Positions 16,859 through 24,380 of a DNA stretch of 31,377 bases are shown here, in pieces. The DNA is taken from contig JBKECY010000058.1 in NCBI GenBank assembly GCA_047975025.1, forward strand, positions 1-31,377, written 5' to 3'. The first letter of the stretch is position 1. Each line of letters opens with the position of its first letter. The notes below the pieces were generated by a model. It saw only the letters and a list, made by a program, of their open reading frames with translations. It was not told where the DNA came from and did no database searches. A program made the position numbers and the translations under genes. This DNA is from JBKECY01 sp047975025 (lineage in GTDB: Bacteria; Bacillota; Clostridia; Lachnospirales; Lachnospiraceae).

Positions 16859-18217
16859 TCAACTTTTTCCTCCGACCGTTGCCGAATATACATGTTCCAG
16901 AAGCGTCAGTGCACCCGTATATCCAATATAACTTCTATTGATTACCAATTCTTCCGTCACAGGAGTACTGACTTCCAGCAGCATTCCCTTAACAGAGCGT
17001 GCTGCGTCGCTTTCCCACGAAGAACCTAAAATCAAGGGAACACTTGAGCCAAAATCAGCGGTCCGCACTTCTTTCTCTATTAAAAAGCCGTCTTCGATAT
17101 ATTGTACCTCTGCTGAAACTCCCTCGGAGAGATGTTCGAATAAGCGGCTGATGTCCTTCCGGAATTTTACAGGCGGATTGTCCGTAATGATTTGCTTGAC
17201 CGGTACCAGGCCAATCTGGTCCGCCATGAATTTCGTCAATGCAACAGTGTAGGAGCTATCTCCTACCACAGCGAATTTGGAGGGCAGACCAAACCAATAT
17301 TCTGAGAAAAAGTCTGAAAAGTGCTCAAGAAAATAATAGTATTTTTGTGCTTCTTTTTCAATGAAAATCTCCGAACGCTTCGGGTTGATTCCCGAGAATT
17401 CCACAACCTGGCGCAGGAATGCACTGGTTGCCTCCTCGCCTATGGGAATTGTCGGTATGTGCAGATACGGCTGTTTGTATTTTTTCTCCAGATGCTGGGC
17501 AATCCCCACCCCTACCCAAGGAGAAACCACCAGATTGAATTGAGCATGCGGAATATCCTTCCACTCCTTGACCCCTGCGCTTTCCGGTCCGAACAGCACA
17601 TTGACCCTGAAACCGGCCCCCTCAAGAATGCGCTTGAGTTCAATATAATCCCCTCTCCAGTTCGTATTAAAATAAGGAACTTCGAACCACAGATTGACAG
17701 TTGCGCGCCGTTTCTTGCCTTTGTAGTCCCCCACATACTGGTCGATAATCGCTTTTACCACAGTTTCGTGACCGACCAGGTTGTTGCCTTTGAAACCGGC
17801 TGTCTCGGCATAGACTACCGGCTTTCCCTCTTCCTTGTACTTTTTGACAATCGCGCCGACATCGTCTCCGACAAGTTCGGCAGAGCAGCCCGTCAGTACT
17901 ACGAAGAGATCGCCCTTCATGATTTTAAAGGACGATTTTATCAGATTATCCAGCTTCTTCTCTCCCCCGAACACAACCTCATTCTCTCCGATATTCACAC
18001 TGGGCATCGCGCCGCCTCCGGCATAACCGGAGCCTTGGTACCCATTCGAGAACGACATCATGAAGAACTGTTTATCCGCACATCCCGGCCCGCAATCGAC
18101 CAAGGGGACCGCTCTGGGAATCGCGGCGACCGTATAGGCCGCCCCAATGGCGCGCCCATAATGAGGATGTACAATGGTACCGCTTTTTTTCTGTGCTGCA
18201 GTATTGCTCTTAGACAT
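16859..18217 (-). CDS. Nitrogenase-superfamily beta-like subunit (NifK/BchB-like)
   Basis: A 452-residue component-1 oxidoreductase subunit that should pair with the upstream NifD-like chain. Family marks are VDCGPGCADKQFF near the start (Cys42, Cys46), NEVVFGGEKKL, and TGCSAELVGDDVGAIV (Cys111), matching NifK Cys95, the VFGG segment and Cys153. The first P-cluster Cys of NifK (Cys70) seems to have no counterpart, so a bridging cluster would have fewer ligands, perhaps a simpler Fe-S centre as in dark-operative protochlorophyllide reductase. It overlaps the NifD-like gene by 8 bases. Not true NifK: too divergent, and no nif genes were seen nearby. The substrate is unknown. Confidence 0.85.
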   Translation of the reverse strand: MSKSNTAAQKKSGTIVHPHYGRAIGAAYTVAAIPRAVPLVDCGPGCADKQFFMMSFSNGYQGSGYAGGGAMPSVNIGENEVVFGGEKKLDNLIKSSFKIMKGDLFVVLTGCSAELVGDDVGAIVKKYKEEGKPVVYAETAGFKGNNLVGHETVVKAIIDQYVGDYKGKKRRATVNLWFEVPYFNTNWRGDYIELKRILEGAGFRVNVLFGPESAGVKEWKDIPHAQFNLVVSPWVGVGIAQHLEKKYKQPYLHIPTIPIGEEATSAFLRQVVEFSGINPKRSEIFIEKEAQKYYYFLEHFSDFFSEYWFGLPSKFAVVGDSSYTVALTKFMADQIGLVPVKQIITDNPPVKFRKDISRLFEHLSEGVSAEVQYIEDGFLIEKEVRTADFGSSVPLILGSSWESDAARSVKGMLLEVSTPVTEELVINRSYIGYTGALTLLEHVYSATVGGKS

Positions 18218-19859
18218 ACGCTTTCTCCTTTATATGACTTGGGGCTTCTGTGCTTACATGGCCTGTATCATGTACTGTTTCCTCCACCTTCCAGTCCTGC
18301 GCCTCTTCCAGTATCTCCGGCTGACGAGCCAGAATGAACGGGTCTTTTTGCGAAAGCCACCAGTCACTGTACGGCAGTTCTACATGCCGCTTTAGCACCT
18401 GATTGAATTTCTTGCGCGCCAGAATCTCAATCAGAGCCTCTCCCACACGCAGGATTCCATCATAGCCCAGAGGGAAATGCTCATCTCCCATAGCGAACGA
18501 GGGAATGCCCAGTCTGGCCGCCAGCGGCGCTATCCCATTGTGCCGGATGATAATAAAATCCGGATTGACTCTCTTCAACAATCCATAGAACTGGAACTGC
18601 TGCGTCTTGCTGACCGAAAAATGTTCGATATCCCCATAGTTTTCTACCAGATGTTTCAGCGTATTCTGATTCTCATAGCCACTGTCGTAGACCGGATCAT
18701 GATGGAATACAATGGAGCCTTCCACTTCCACGCCCAATTCGCTTATGACGGAAATCATGGCATGGGCATAGGAAGAACCTGTGGATACAAAGCCTTTGAC
18801 ACCTTGTAACTGTTTTTTAAGCTTGGCAATCTGAGGGGCGATTCGTACATGTTCGCTTTCAATATACGCTTCCACACGCTCTTCCTTACCGACCGCTTTG
18901 GCAACCGCTCTAAGCCATTCATCCGTCGCCGGAATCCCAAAAGGCTGCGGTGCATCAATCTGCGGCACACCATACTCTTCCTCAAGTGCCGTCGCCATAT
19001 AGGAGCCCAGCGTATGGCAGAATGTCGCCGTTGCCGCAGCTTCCGAAGCCTGCGCCAGCTCATCATAGTTTGCCATATCAATCAGGTAATTCACACGCAG
19101 CCCCAGCGGCTTTAACATCTCGGTAAAATAATCCGTTCCCCACAAGGCTACTATATTAATCAGATCCTTTTGCTTTACCGGGTTCTTATTCACAATCTGG
19201 CGCATCACACCATGCTGTGAGATATCAAAACCTGTACTCCAATGCTTGCTTCGAAAGCCTTCGCAGAACAGCGGGATTACGGGGATTCCTATCTCCTCTT
19301 CCAGCTCCTGGGCGATACTTTCAATATCTTCTCCAATGATGGCCGTCGAGCAGGACATAGAGATGAAGATTGCCTTGGGTGCGAAGCGTTCATGTGCATC
19401 ATGTATGGCCTGGCGCAGCTTGTCGCTTGCGCCAAATACCATATCCCGCTCCAGCAGATTGGTGAAAAAAATCTGAATGTTCTCTACGGGCTTTCCGCGT
19501 CGTACCAGCCCCATTTTATACCCCAGATTAAAACGCGGGTGGACCGCGGAGCACCCAATGGGTGAGTGCTCGATTAAAATACAATCCGGGATATTGCCCA
19601 CCTGGCATCCCACAATCGACTGGCTGCACATGGTCTGCTGATTGAACGGCATATTGAGCTCGGCCAGGCGGCACCCCTGCCCGGCCCCGGCACAACCCGA
19701 AGCGCATTTTTTCTCTCCGCGCCGTCTCTTGCTGCGAGTCTCGTATTTGGAGCTTTCGACCAGCTGCGAGGCACTTCCGTCCCAGGATATGATAGAACCC
19801 AGCCGCATCTCTCTGTTTTCTACCGTTGCGGAACGCAAATTGACTTTTTTCTTCGACAT
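18210..19859 (-). CDS. Nitrogenase-superfamily alpha-like subunit (NifD-like)
   Basis: A 549-residue NifD/NifE/BchN-like protein. Cys78, Cys103 (HSPIGC) and Cys170 (SMSCSTAIIGEDI) are spaced 25 and 67 apart, nearly as NifD Cys62, Cys88 and Cys154, the P-cluster ligands. Cys281 in TFCHTLGSYMATALEEEYGVP aligns with NifD Cys275, which holds the FeMo-cofactor. The second cofactor ligand, NifD His442, is not clearly kept: the region reads GIPSFAMGDEHFPLGYDG, with His461 close by. An N-terminal basic segment adds three cysteines (52, 56, 63). These marks suggest a reductase that may bind a cofactor-like cluster. No nifH, nifB or nifEN lies in the window, so the reductase partner must be encoded elsewhere. 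It follows the binding-protein gene by 11 bases. Confidence 0.85.
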   Translation of the reverse strand: MSKKKVNLRSATVENREMRLGSIISWDGSASQLVESSKYETRSKRRRGEKKCASGCAGAGQGCRLAELNMPFNQQTMCSQSIVGCQVGNIPDCILIEHSPIGCSAVHPRFNLGYKMGLVRRGKPVENIQIFFTNLLERDMVFGASDKLRQAIHDAHERFAPKAIFISMSCSTAIIGEDIESIAQELEEEIGIPVIPLFCEGFRSKHWSTGFDISQHGVMRQIVNKNPVKQKDLINIVALWGTDYFTEMLKPLGLRVNYLIDMANYDELAQASEAAATATFCHTLGSYMATALEEEYGVPQIDAPQPFGIPATDEWLRAVAKAVGKEERVEAYIESEHVRIAPQIAKLKKQLQGVKGFVSTGSSYAHAMISVISELGVEVEGSIVFHHDPVYDSGYENQNTLKHLVENYGDIEHFSVSKTQQFQFYGLLKRVNPDFIIIRHNGIAPLAARLGIPSFAMGDEHFPLGYDGILRVGEALIEILARKKFNQVLKRHVELPYSDWWLSQKDPFILARQPEILEEAQDWKVEETVHDTGHVSTEAPSHIKEKAYV

Positions 19860-19870
19860 ATGCTTCTCCC

Positions 19871-20959
19871 CTATTCTTCAAATTGATGTGTAATTATATC
19901 GGTTACTTTAACGGCTCCTTTGGGAATCGTTCCGCTGTCTTCCAAATCTTCAATCCAGGGCAGAATCGAGTCTTCATCTATTGCCGTTGTTTCCGAATAA
20001 TAGTGATTGCCGCGGACTTCCTGATTGATAAATTCACCGGTCCACTCGGCAGTTTCTTCCAGATGTTCATTCGCATATTGCTGCGCTTTGGTCATCGCAC
20101 GTACAAAACCTGCCACTTCCTCCGGATGTTCCTCGATAAATTCGTTGGAGAAATAATACAGATAGACGCCTGTGGCCTCTCCAAGATCTGCCTCTGATGA
20201 ATCTCCGATTTTGACCAGTCCGGCTTCATCCGCTGCATCATAGAATGGAGGATGCACCCCGATCAGATCAATTTGCCCCAGCTTTAATGCCTGTATTTTC
20301 TGTGTATCTCCGTCAAAGGAAATCCATTCCAGCTTGTCCCTGTCAACGCCCGAGGCATCCAGTGCTTTATTCAGGATAAACGTCTCGCACGTATTCTCAT
20401 GGCCTGCGGACTTAATCGTCTCACCCTCTTTGTACTCCGCCAGATCTGCAAGTGTTTCCACTCCGGCATCTGCCGCTTCCTGACTCACAAAATACCACAT
20501 ATGGCGCAGTCTGGGGTCCGCATCCTCATCCGGCTCAATGATCGAGCGTCCGACAGCCGTAACTTCAGCCCCGCCGTACACCTGCAGCGCCAGTTCATTA
20601 GGATGGGCATCCGCAAAATCATTCTCACCGCTTAGTACTCCGGTAATATACTCTGTGGACGGAAGCTCCGGTGTAAATACCAGTTCAAGGCCCTCCTCTT
20701 CAAAATACCCCAGCTTGTCCGCTACCAGATACGGTGCCAGTGTACAATCATACCTTGTGGACGTCTTAATGGGAAAAAGCTCTGTGCTGTCTTCGGACGC
20801 CTCTTCCTGTGTAGTTTCCCCAGCTCCTTGTGCCTGCTGTGTCTCCTGGCTGCTTCCTGTCTGCTGTTGTGCGCACCCTGCATATAGCACAGCTGTTGAC
20901 AGAAGCAGCAGTGCCGCCAGCAGATAGAGTGGTCTGATTCTTTTTCTAATCGTTTTCAT
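19871..20959 (-). CDS. NitT/TauT-type ABC transporter substrate-binding lipoprotein
   Basis: A 362-residue lipoprotein (lipobox YAGC, Cys29) with a Gln/Glu/Thr/Ser-rich linker, then an NMT1/THI5-like binding fold: LAPYLVADKLGYFEEEGLELVF, an FADAHPNELA segment and a WISFDGDTQKIQALKLGQIDLIGVHPPF region. Relatives bind taurine, alkanesulfonates, nitrate, thiamine precursors or similar small molecules; the ligand here cannot be read from sequence. Its place between the transporter genes and the nitrogenase-like genes suggests it delivers the substrate of that enzyme. Start follows AGAGGAGAAAC. Confidence 0.9.
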   Translation of the reverse strand: MKTIRKRIRPLYLLAALLLLSTAVLYAGCAQQQTGSSQETQQAQGAGETTQEEASEDSTELFPIKTSTRYDCTLAPYLVADKLGYFEEEGLELVFTPELPSTEYITGVLSGENDFADAHPNELALQVYGGAEVTAVGRSIIEPDEDADPRLRHMWYFVSQEAADAGVETLADLAEYKEGETIKSAGHENTCETFILNKALDASGVDRDKLEWISFDGDTQKIQALKLGQIDLIGVHPPFYDAADEAGLVKIGDSSEADLGEATGVYLYYFSNEFIEEHPEEVAGFVRAMTKAQQYANEHLEETAEWTGEFINQEVRGNHYYSETTAIDEDSILPWIEDLEDSGTIPKGAVKVTDIITHQFEE

Positions 20960-20990
20960 TCTAGTTTCTCCTCTTTTTATCCTGTTCCTT

Positions 20991-21794
20991 TTACTTTATG
21001 ACTTCTTCTTTCCATTTGAATAATTTCTTCCAAAGTACATTACATAAAACATCTATTATAATTCCCACGATTCCGACCAGTATGACACTGCTGTACACGT
21101 TAGGAAGATTATATTGCAGTCTGGCATTGAGCAAGAACCAGCCCAGGCCTGCCGACGAGCTTAACAATTCTATTGAAATGATGAACATAAATGCAATCTG
21201 CAGTGCCAGCTTGACCCCCACGAATATGTCCGGCAGTGCTGCCGGCAGCGTCACTTTGAAGAACGCAGCCCGGCCTGAGGCTCCCATGGCTCGGGCTGAC
21301 TTGAGCAGACCGGCATCCACATTGCGAATCCCGTCGATTGTGTGAAATGTGACCGGCCACACAGCAACCCAGAAGATAATCAGTATCTTGCTGGTCTCCC
21401 CAATGCCCCAGAACAACATGAACACCGGGAACAGCGCCAGCGGATTCAGCTTCTCCAGAAAGTGGAAAATCGGCAGAATCCCGTCAAGCTGTCTTTTAAA
21501 TACCGTTGAAATCAACAGCGCACCCGCAAGCCCTCCGACAAAAGCGCTTATAAATCCAAGCGCCGCCCTGCGCAGCGTCAGCACAATATGTGTCATGAAC
21601 AGATCTGTGGTAAACAGATTTGTAAAAAGTCTGCCAATCACGCTGATTGGGTCCGGTATAATACCGGTATTGAGTATCCCTGTGACTGCCAGCAGATACC
21701 ACGCAAGCAGGAATAAAATAGTGGAAAGACTTCCGAAAAGTACCGCTTTGATTTTTTTACCGGCTCTGCTTTGTACTTGTTTACTTCTGGTCAT
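20991..21794 (-). CDS. NitT/TauT-type ABC transporter permease (second)
   Basis: A 267-residue membrane permease of the SsuC/TauC type with about six helices; the ATPase-coupling loop is visible at ARAMGASGRAAFFKVTLPAALPDIFVGVKLAL. The ATG at 21794 is chosen over an earlier in-frame start because GAGAGGAG is seven bases before it and it then follows the first permease by ten bases without overlap. It likely forms a heterodimer with the other permease. Confidence 0.9.
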   Translation of the reverse strand: MTRSKQVQSRAGKKIKAVLFGSLSTILFLLAWYLLAVTGILNTGIIPDPISVIGRLFTNLFTTDLFMTHIVLTLRRAALGFISAFVGGLAGALLISTVFKRQLDGILPIFHFLEKLNPLALFPVFMLFWGIGETSKILIIFWVAVWPVTFHTIDGIRNVDAGLLKSARAMGASGRAAFFKVTLPAALPDIFVGVKLALQIAFMFIISIELLSSSAGLGWFLLNARLQYNLPNVYSSVILVGIVGIIIDVLCNVLWKKLFKWKEEVIK

Positions 21795-21804
21795 ATCGCT
21801 CCTC

Positions 21805-22566
21805 TCAGACTCCGTCTTCCTTCCACACAACAATACGTTTCTGTAATTTTTCGATTCCCAGGGATACCAGAAGCCCCAGGACCGCTATACACACGATACC
21901 GACGTACATGCGGGGAATATTATAATTTTTCTGCGAATTATGGATGATCCATCCAAGCCCTGTATCCGACCCAATCATTTCCGTTCCCAATAAGACCGTA
22001 AACCCCAGCGTGACGGCAGATTTCAGCCCTGTAAAGATGCGGTCGATACTCCCCGGCAGGATGACCGCCCAGAAGATTTTACTGCCCTTGGCTCCCATCG
22101 AGCGCGCCGCCTTTACCAGCCCCGGGTCCAGCTGGCCGACACCGGCAATTGACGAGAATAGCACCGGCCAGATCAACACCCAGAAAATCAAGCCGATCTT
22201 GCTGCTTTCTCCCAGCCCCAGCACGATAATAAATACCGGAATCAGGGTGAACGGATTCAGCATGGACAAATTAGTCAGAAGCGGTTTTAAAAAGGCGGTC
22301 AGCCTCGGTGCCCAGCCAGCCAGCAGGAAGCCCAGCGGCACTCCGATGCCGACCGCTAAGAGTGTTCCCGCCAATATCCTTAAGAAACTGACCACTATAT
22401 GAATCAGCAGTTGTCCGCTGGCTGCCAGCGTCAGCATCTCACGAATGATCGTTGAGAATGCGGGGATGAACTGCTCGTCCAGCCATCCGGCCCGTACGGC
22501 GATTTCCCAGACGGCAAAGAACAGGAGCAAGAACACCGCAATTGCTATGGTACTGCGTTTTCTCAT
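21805..22566 (-). CDS. NitT/TauT-type ABC transporter permease (first)
   Basis: A 253-residue permease of the same family as the next gene, with the coupling loop ARSMGAKGSKIFWAVILPGSIDRIFTGLKSAV and about six helices. Its ATG overlaps the ATPase stop as ATGA, indicating translational coupling. Two different permeases in one importer are less usual in this family, where a homodimer is common. Confidence 0.9.
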   Translation of the reverse strand: MRKRSTIAIAVFLLLFFAVWEIAVRAGWLDEQFIPAFSTIIREMLTLAASGQLLIHIVVSFLRILAGTLLAVGIGVPLGFLLAGWAPRLTAFLKPLLTNLSMLNPFTLIPVFIIVLGLGESSKIGLIFWVLIWPVLFSSIAGVGQLDPGLVKAARSMGAKGSKIFWAVILPGSIDRIFTGLKSAVTLGFTVLLGTEMIGSDTGLGWIIHNSQKNYNIPRMYVGIVCIAVLGLLVSLGIEKLQKRIVVWKEDGV

Positions 22567-23423
22567 ATCCTAATCTCACTTCCTACGACAGCTTTCTTGC
22601 GATACGGTACCTCTGGCACCTCGGCCTGACGTGCCTGCTCTTCCTGCCTGTCGTGCAGCAAATTCCATACTTGATTCGTATATGTCGAGTAGCCGCTCAG
22701 GTGCTTAACATCCGCATTGCTTCTGGGCCTCGGAAGATCGATTCCGATGATTTCTTTGACCGTTCCCGGATTCTCACTCATCACCACTACCCGGTCTGCC
22801 AGCAGTACCGCCTCATCAATGCTGTGTGTAATAAAGATGATGGTTTTGCCGGTCTGCTCCCAGATCTGGAGCAGTTCATCCTGCAGCTTCTCTCTGGTCT
22901 GCGCATCCACTGCTGCGAACGGCTCATCCATCAGCAGGATTTCCGGCTGATAGGCCAAGGCTCTGGCGATAGCCACACGCTGGCGCATACCGCCTGACAA
23001 TTCATAGGGATACCGGTCCGCGAATTCCTCGAGTCCGACAAGTCGGATATACTCCTGTGCGGTCTTTGTGCGGTCTGCTCTGGCTATTTTTTTGAGCTCA
23101 AGCCCGAACTCTACATTTTTTAATACCGTCCTCCACGGGAACAAAGCATAACTTTGCATGACAAATCCCCGGTCGAGCGACGGTCCCTTCACCGCTTTTC
23201 CATCAATCAGATAGGAGCCGCTTTCTGCCTGGGAAAGTCCGGACAGAATATCAAGCAGTGTGGATTTACCGCATCCGCTCGGGCCTACAACGGTAATAAA
23301 TTCTCCGGCTTCCACCTCCAGGGAAAAATCCTTCAGTGCGCAAAAGCGCTCCTGCCCCTCTTTTCCCCTGTCCCTCAGGCTGTAGCTTTGATTTAGTCTT
23401 TGCAATACGATTTTTTTGGCCAT
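22563..23423 (-). CDS. NitT/TauT-type ABC transporter ATPase
   Basis: A 286-residue SsuB/TauB-like ATPase with Walker A GPSGCGKST, signature LSGGMRQRVAIARAL, Walker B ILLMDEPFAAVD and switch His in ITHSIDEA. It carries about 35 residues beyond the usual length at the C-terminus, basic and glutamine-rich. RBS is AGAGGAGGAAGGC. It follows YezD after 116 bases that contain a conserved leader-like element. Confidence 0.92.
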   Translation of the reverse strand: MAKKIVLQRLNQSYSLRDRGKEGQERFCALKDFSLEVEAGEFITVVGPSGCGKSTLLDILSGLSQAESGSYLIDGKAVKGPSLDRGFVMQSYALFPWRTVLKNVEFGLELKKIARADRTKTAQEYIRLVGLEEFADRYPYELSGGMRQRVAIARALAYQPEILLMDEPFAAVDAQTREKLQDELLQIWEQTGKTIIFITHSIDEAVLLADRVVVMSENPGTVKEIIGIDLPRPRSNADVKHLSGYSTYTNQVWNLLHDRQEEQARQAEVPEVPYRKKAVVGSEIRI

Positions 23424-23463
23424 TGCCTTCCTCCTCTGTTATAAATGAATGTACTGACATTGC

Positions 23464-23526
23464 AAAAAGCCGGGAGTCCCCATGTGCGATAGTGCTCATG
23501 AAAACCTCCGGCTGACCAGTCAGTTC
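23464..23526 (-). promoter_or_regulatory. Leader-like structured element, copy B
   Basis: Read on the minus strand it opens with GAACTGACTGG, has CCGGAGGTTTT, and closes with CCGGCTTTTT; AGCCGG pairs with CCGGCT and a T-run follows. The same layout recurs in the first leader of this operon. The GGAGG here is also five bases before an ATG of an in-frame short peptide (MSTIAHGDSRLF), so a leader peptide is possible. Confidence 0.45.
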
Positions 23527-23539
23527 CTCTATGTATTTG

Positions 23540-23695
23540 TTATCTAAGTCTTTCCTTTTCGTTCTTTTCAATCTGAACGATTTTGCCATCCTGGATTACG
23601 ACAGTGACAAATCCATATTTAATAGACGAAATAGCATCCATCACTTTTTGGTAGTCTCCCTGATTGGCATTCGTTCTTTCGTTTTCCTTTTGCAT
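23540..23695 (-). CDS. YezD family small protein (DUF2292)
   Basis: A 51-residue protein with the YezD core: an amphipathic helix (YQKVMDAISSIKYGFV) then two strands (TVVIQDGKIVQIEK). Function is unknown; in other Firmicutes YezD genes often lie near sulfur-compound transport or assimilation genes (recalled, not verified), which fits the adjoining TauT-like importer. The ATG at 23695 is chosen because AGGAG is five bases upstream and it then does not overlap the DUF4418 gene. Confidence 0.75.
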   Translation of the reverse strand: MQKENERTNANQGDYQKVMDAISSIKYGFVTVVIQDGKIVQIEKNEKERLR

Positions 23696-23708
23696 ACGAA
23701 CTCCTAAC

Positions 23709-24140
23709 TTACTTCTTTCTAAGTAAATACAGTGCATTGGCAAGCCCAATCAGCAAAAGCAGTGTTCCCAGTACCGTAAGCGCCGGGAGCATCAGCACAC
23801 GGCAATGCATCAGCATCATTCCTTCCTCGCACATGCCGAGTAATACATAGGTCAGCAATAAGGACGCAGCTCCCTGCAAAGCAAGCACACTGCTGATTCC
23901 CAGATGTATTCCACGATCTCTGGCAAGCAAATAGAAAATTCCGGCAACAAAGACCACACCACCCAGTGCCAGATGTGCTCTGGCTGTCCAGAAGCAGACA
24001 GTCGTCTCACCGGTTTGCTCACATGTGGTAAACAAAAACTGCGGACCTAATGCCAACAGCAGGCCGATGATACAATACAGTGTCCCCAAAGTGCAAATCC
24101 CCTTAACGTTTCCAATTTTCATCTTAACCAGATCAATCAT
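23709..24140 (-). CDS. DUF4418 family membrane protein
   Basis: A 143-residue protein with four hydrophobic helices. It has the cysteine layout I associate with DUF4418: Cys40 and Cys49 flank the first outer loop (C...CFWTARA), and Cys104 and Cys113 (MC...MHCR) lie in the second. The paired cysteines suggest a metal or redox site near the membrane surface; function is unknown. It is the first gene of the nitrogenase-like operon, with RBS AGGAGGAGAAGG, and ends 13 bases before YezD. Confidence 0.75.
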   Translation of the reverse strand: MIDLVKMKIGNVKGICTLGTLYCIIGLLLALGPQFLFTTCEQTGETTVCFWTARAHLALGGVVFVAGIFYLLARDRGIHLGISSVLALQGAASLLLTYVLLGMCEEGMMLMHCRVLMLPALTVLGTLLLLIGLANALYLLRKK

Positions 24141-24170
24141 GTCCCTTCTCCTCCTGTGCTGTGTTGTATA

Positions 24171-24230
24171 AAAACCGAAGATTTCAGACGGCAGTTGTCC
24201 CTCTAAAACCTCCGGTTTTCCGGTCAGTTC
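24171..24230 (-). promoter_or_regulatory. Leader-like structured element, copy A
   Basis: Minus strand GAACTGACCGG, then AAAACCGGAGGTTTT, then a variable loop and CTTCGGTTTTT. AACCGGAG pairs with CTTCGGTT and a T-run follows, as in an attenuator; CCGG-AAAA-CCGG is a competing hairpin. It lies in the 5' leader of the operon, between promoter and DUF4418 gene, and matches copy B in layout. It fits no riboswitch class I know. Confidence 0.5.
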
Positions 24231-24256
24231 GAATCGCGTTTTTATATCATAGTTTT

Positions 24257-24273
24257 CATATATATTATATATG
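24257..24273. promoter_or_regulatory. AT-rich perfect palindrome in the nitrogenase-like operon leader
   Basis: CATATATA, a central base and TATATATG make a perfect 17-bp inverted repeat about ten bases after the expected transcription start, a plausible repressor site. Confidence 0.4.
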
Positions 24274-24290
24274 TTTTACGTGTTTCAGAC

Positions 24291-24319
24291 AGTTTACAAT
24301 ATATTGACTGCTTTGTCAA
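24291..24319 (-). promoter_or_regulatory. Promoter of the nitrogenase-like operon
   Basis: Minus strand TTGACA (24314-24319), 17-bp spacer, TAAACT (24291-24296). It gives a leader of about 144 bases before the DUF4418 gene. Confidence 0.7.
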
Positions 24320-24322
24320 TAC

Positions 24323-24355
24323 AAAAAAAGAAGGACCCCGTACACGGAATCCTTC
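24323..24355 (-). terminator. Terminator of the sugar ABC operon
   Basis: Minus strand GAAGGATTCCG and CGGGGTCCTTC pair over 11 positions with two wobbles around TGTA, followed by seven T. It ends the sugar transporter transcript just before the next operon's promoter. Confidence 0.85.
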
Positions 24356-24380
24356 CTGCTGTTTCGTAAGATGGCTCGAA

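Noticed and set aside
17321..18337. A 338-codon open frame on the plus strand opposite the nitrogenase-like beta gene
   Set aside because: It lies fully antisense to a gene with clear family motifs, has no ribosome site and no recognisable domain.
16859..19859. A true nitrogen-fixation operon
   Set aside because: Both subunits are divergent, one P-cluster cysteine seems missing in the beta-like chain, and no nifH, nifE, nifN or nifB is present.
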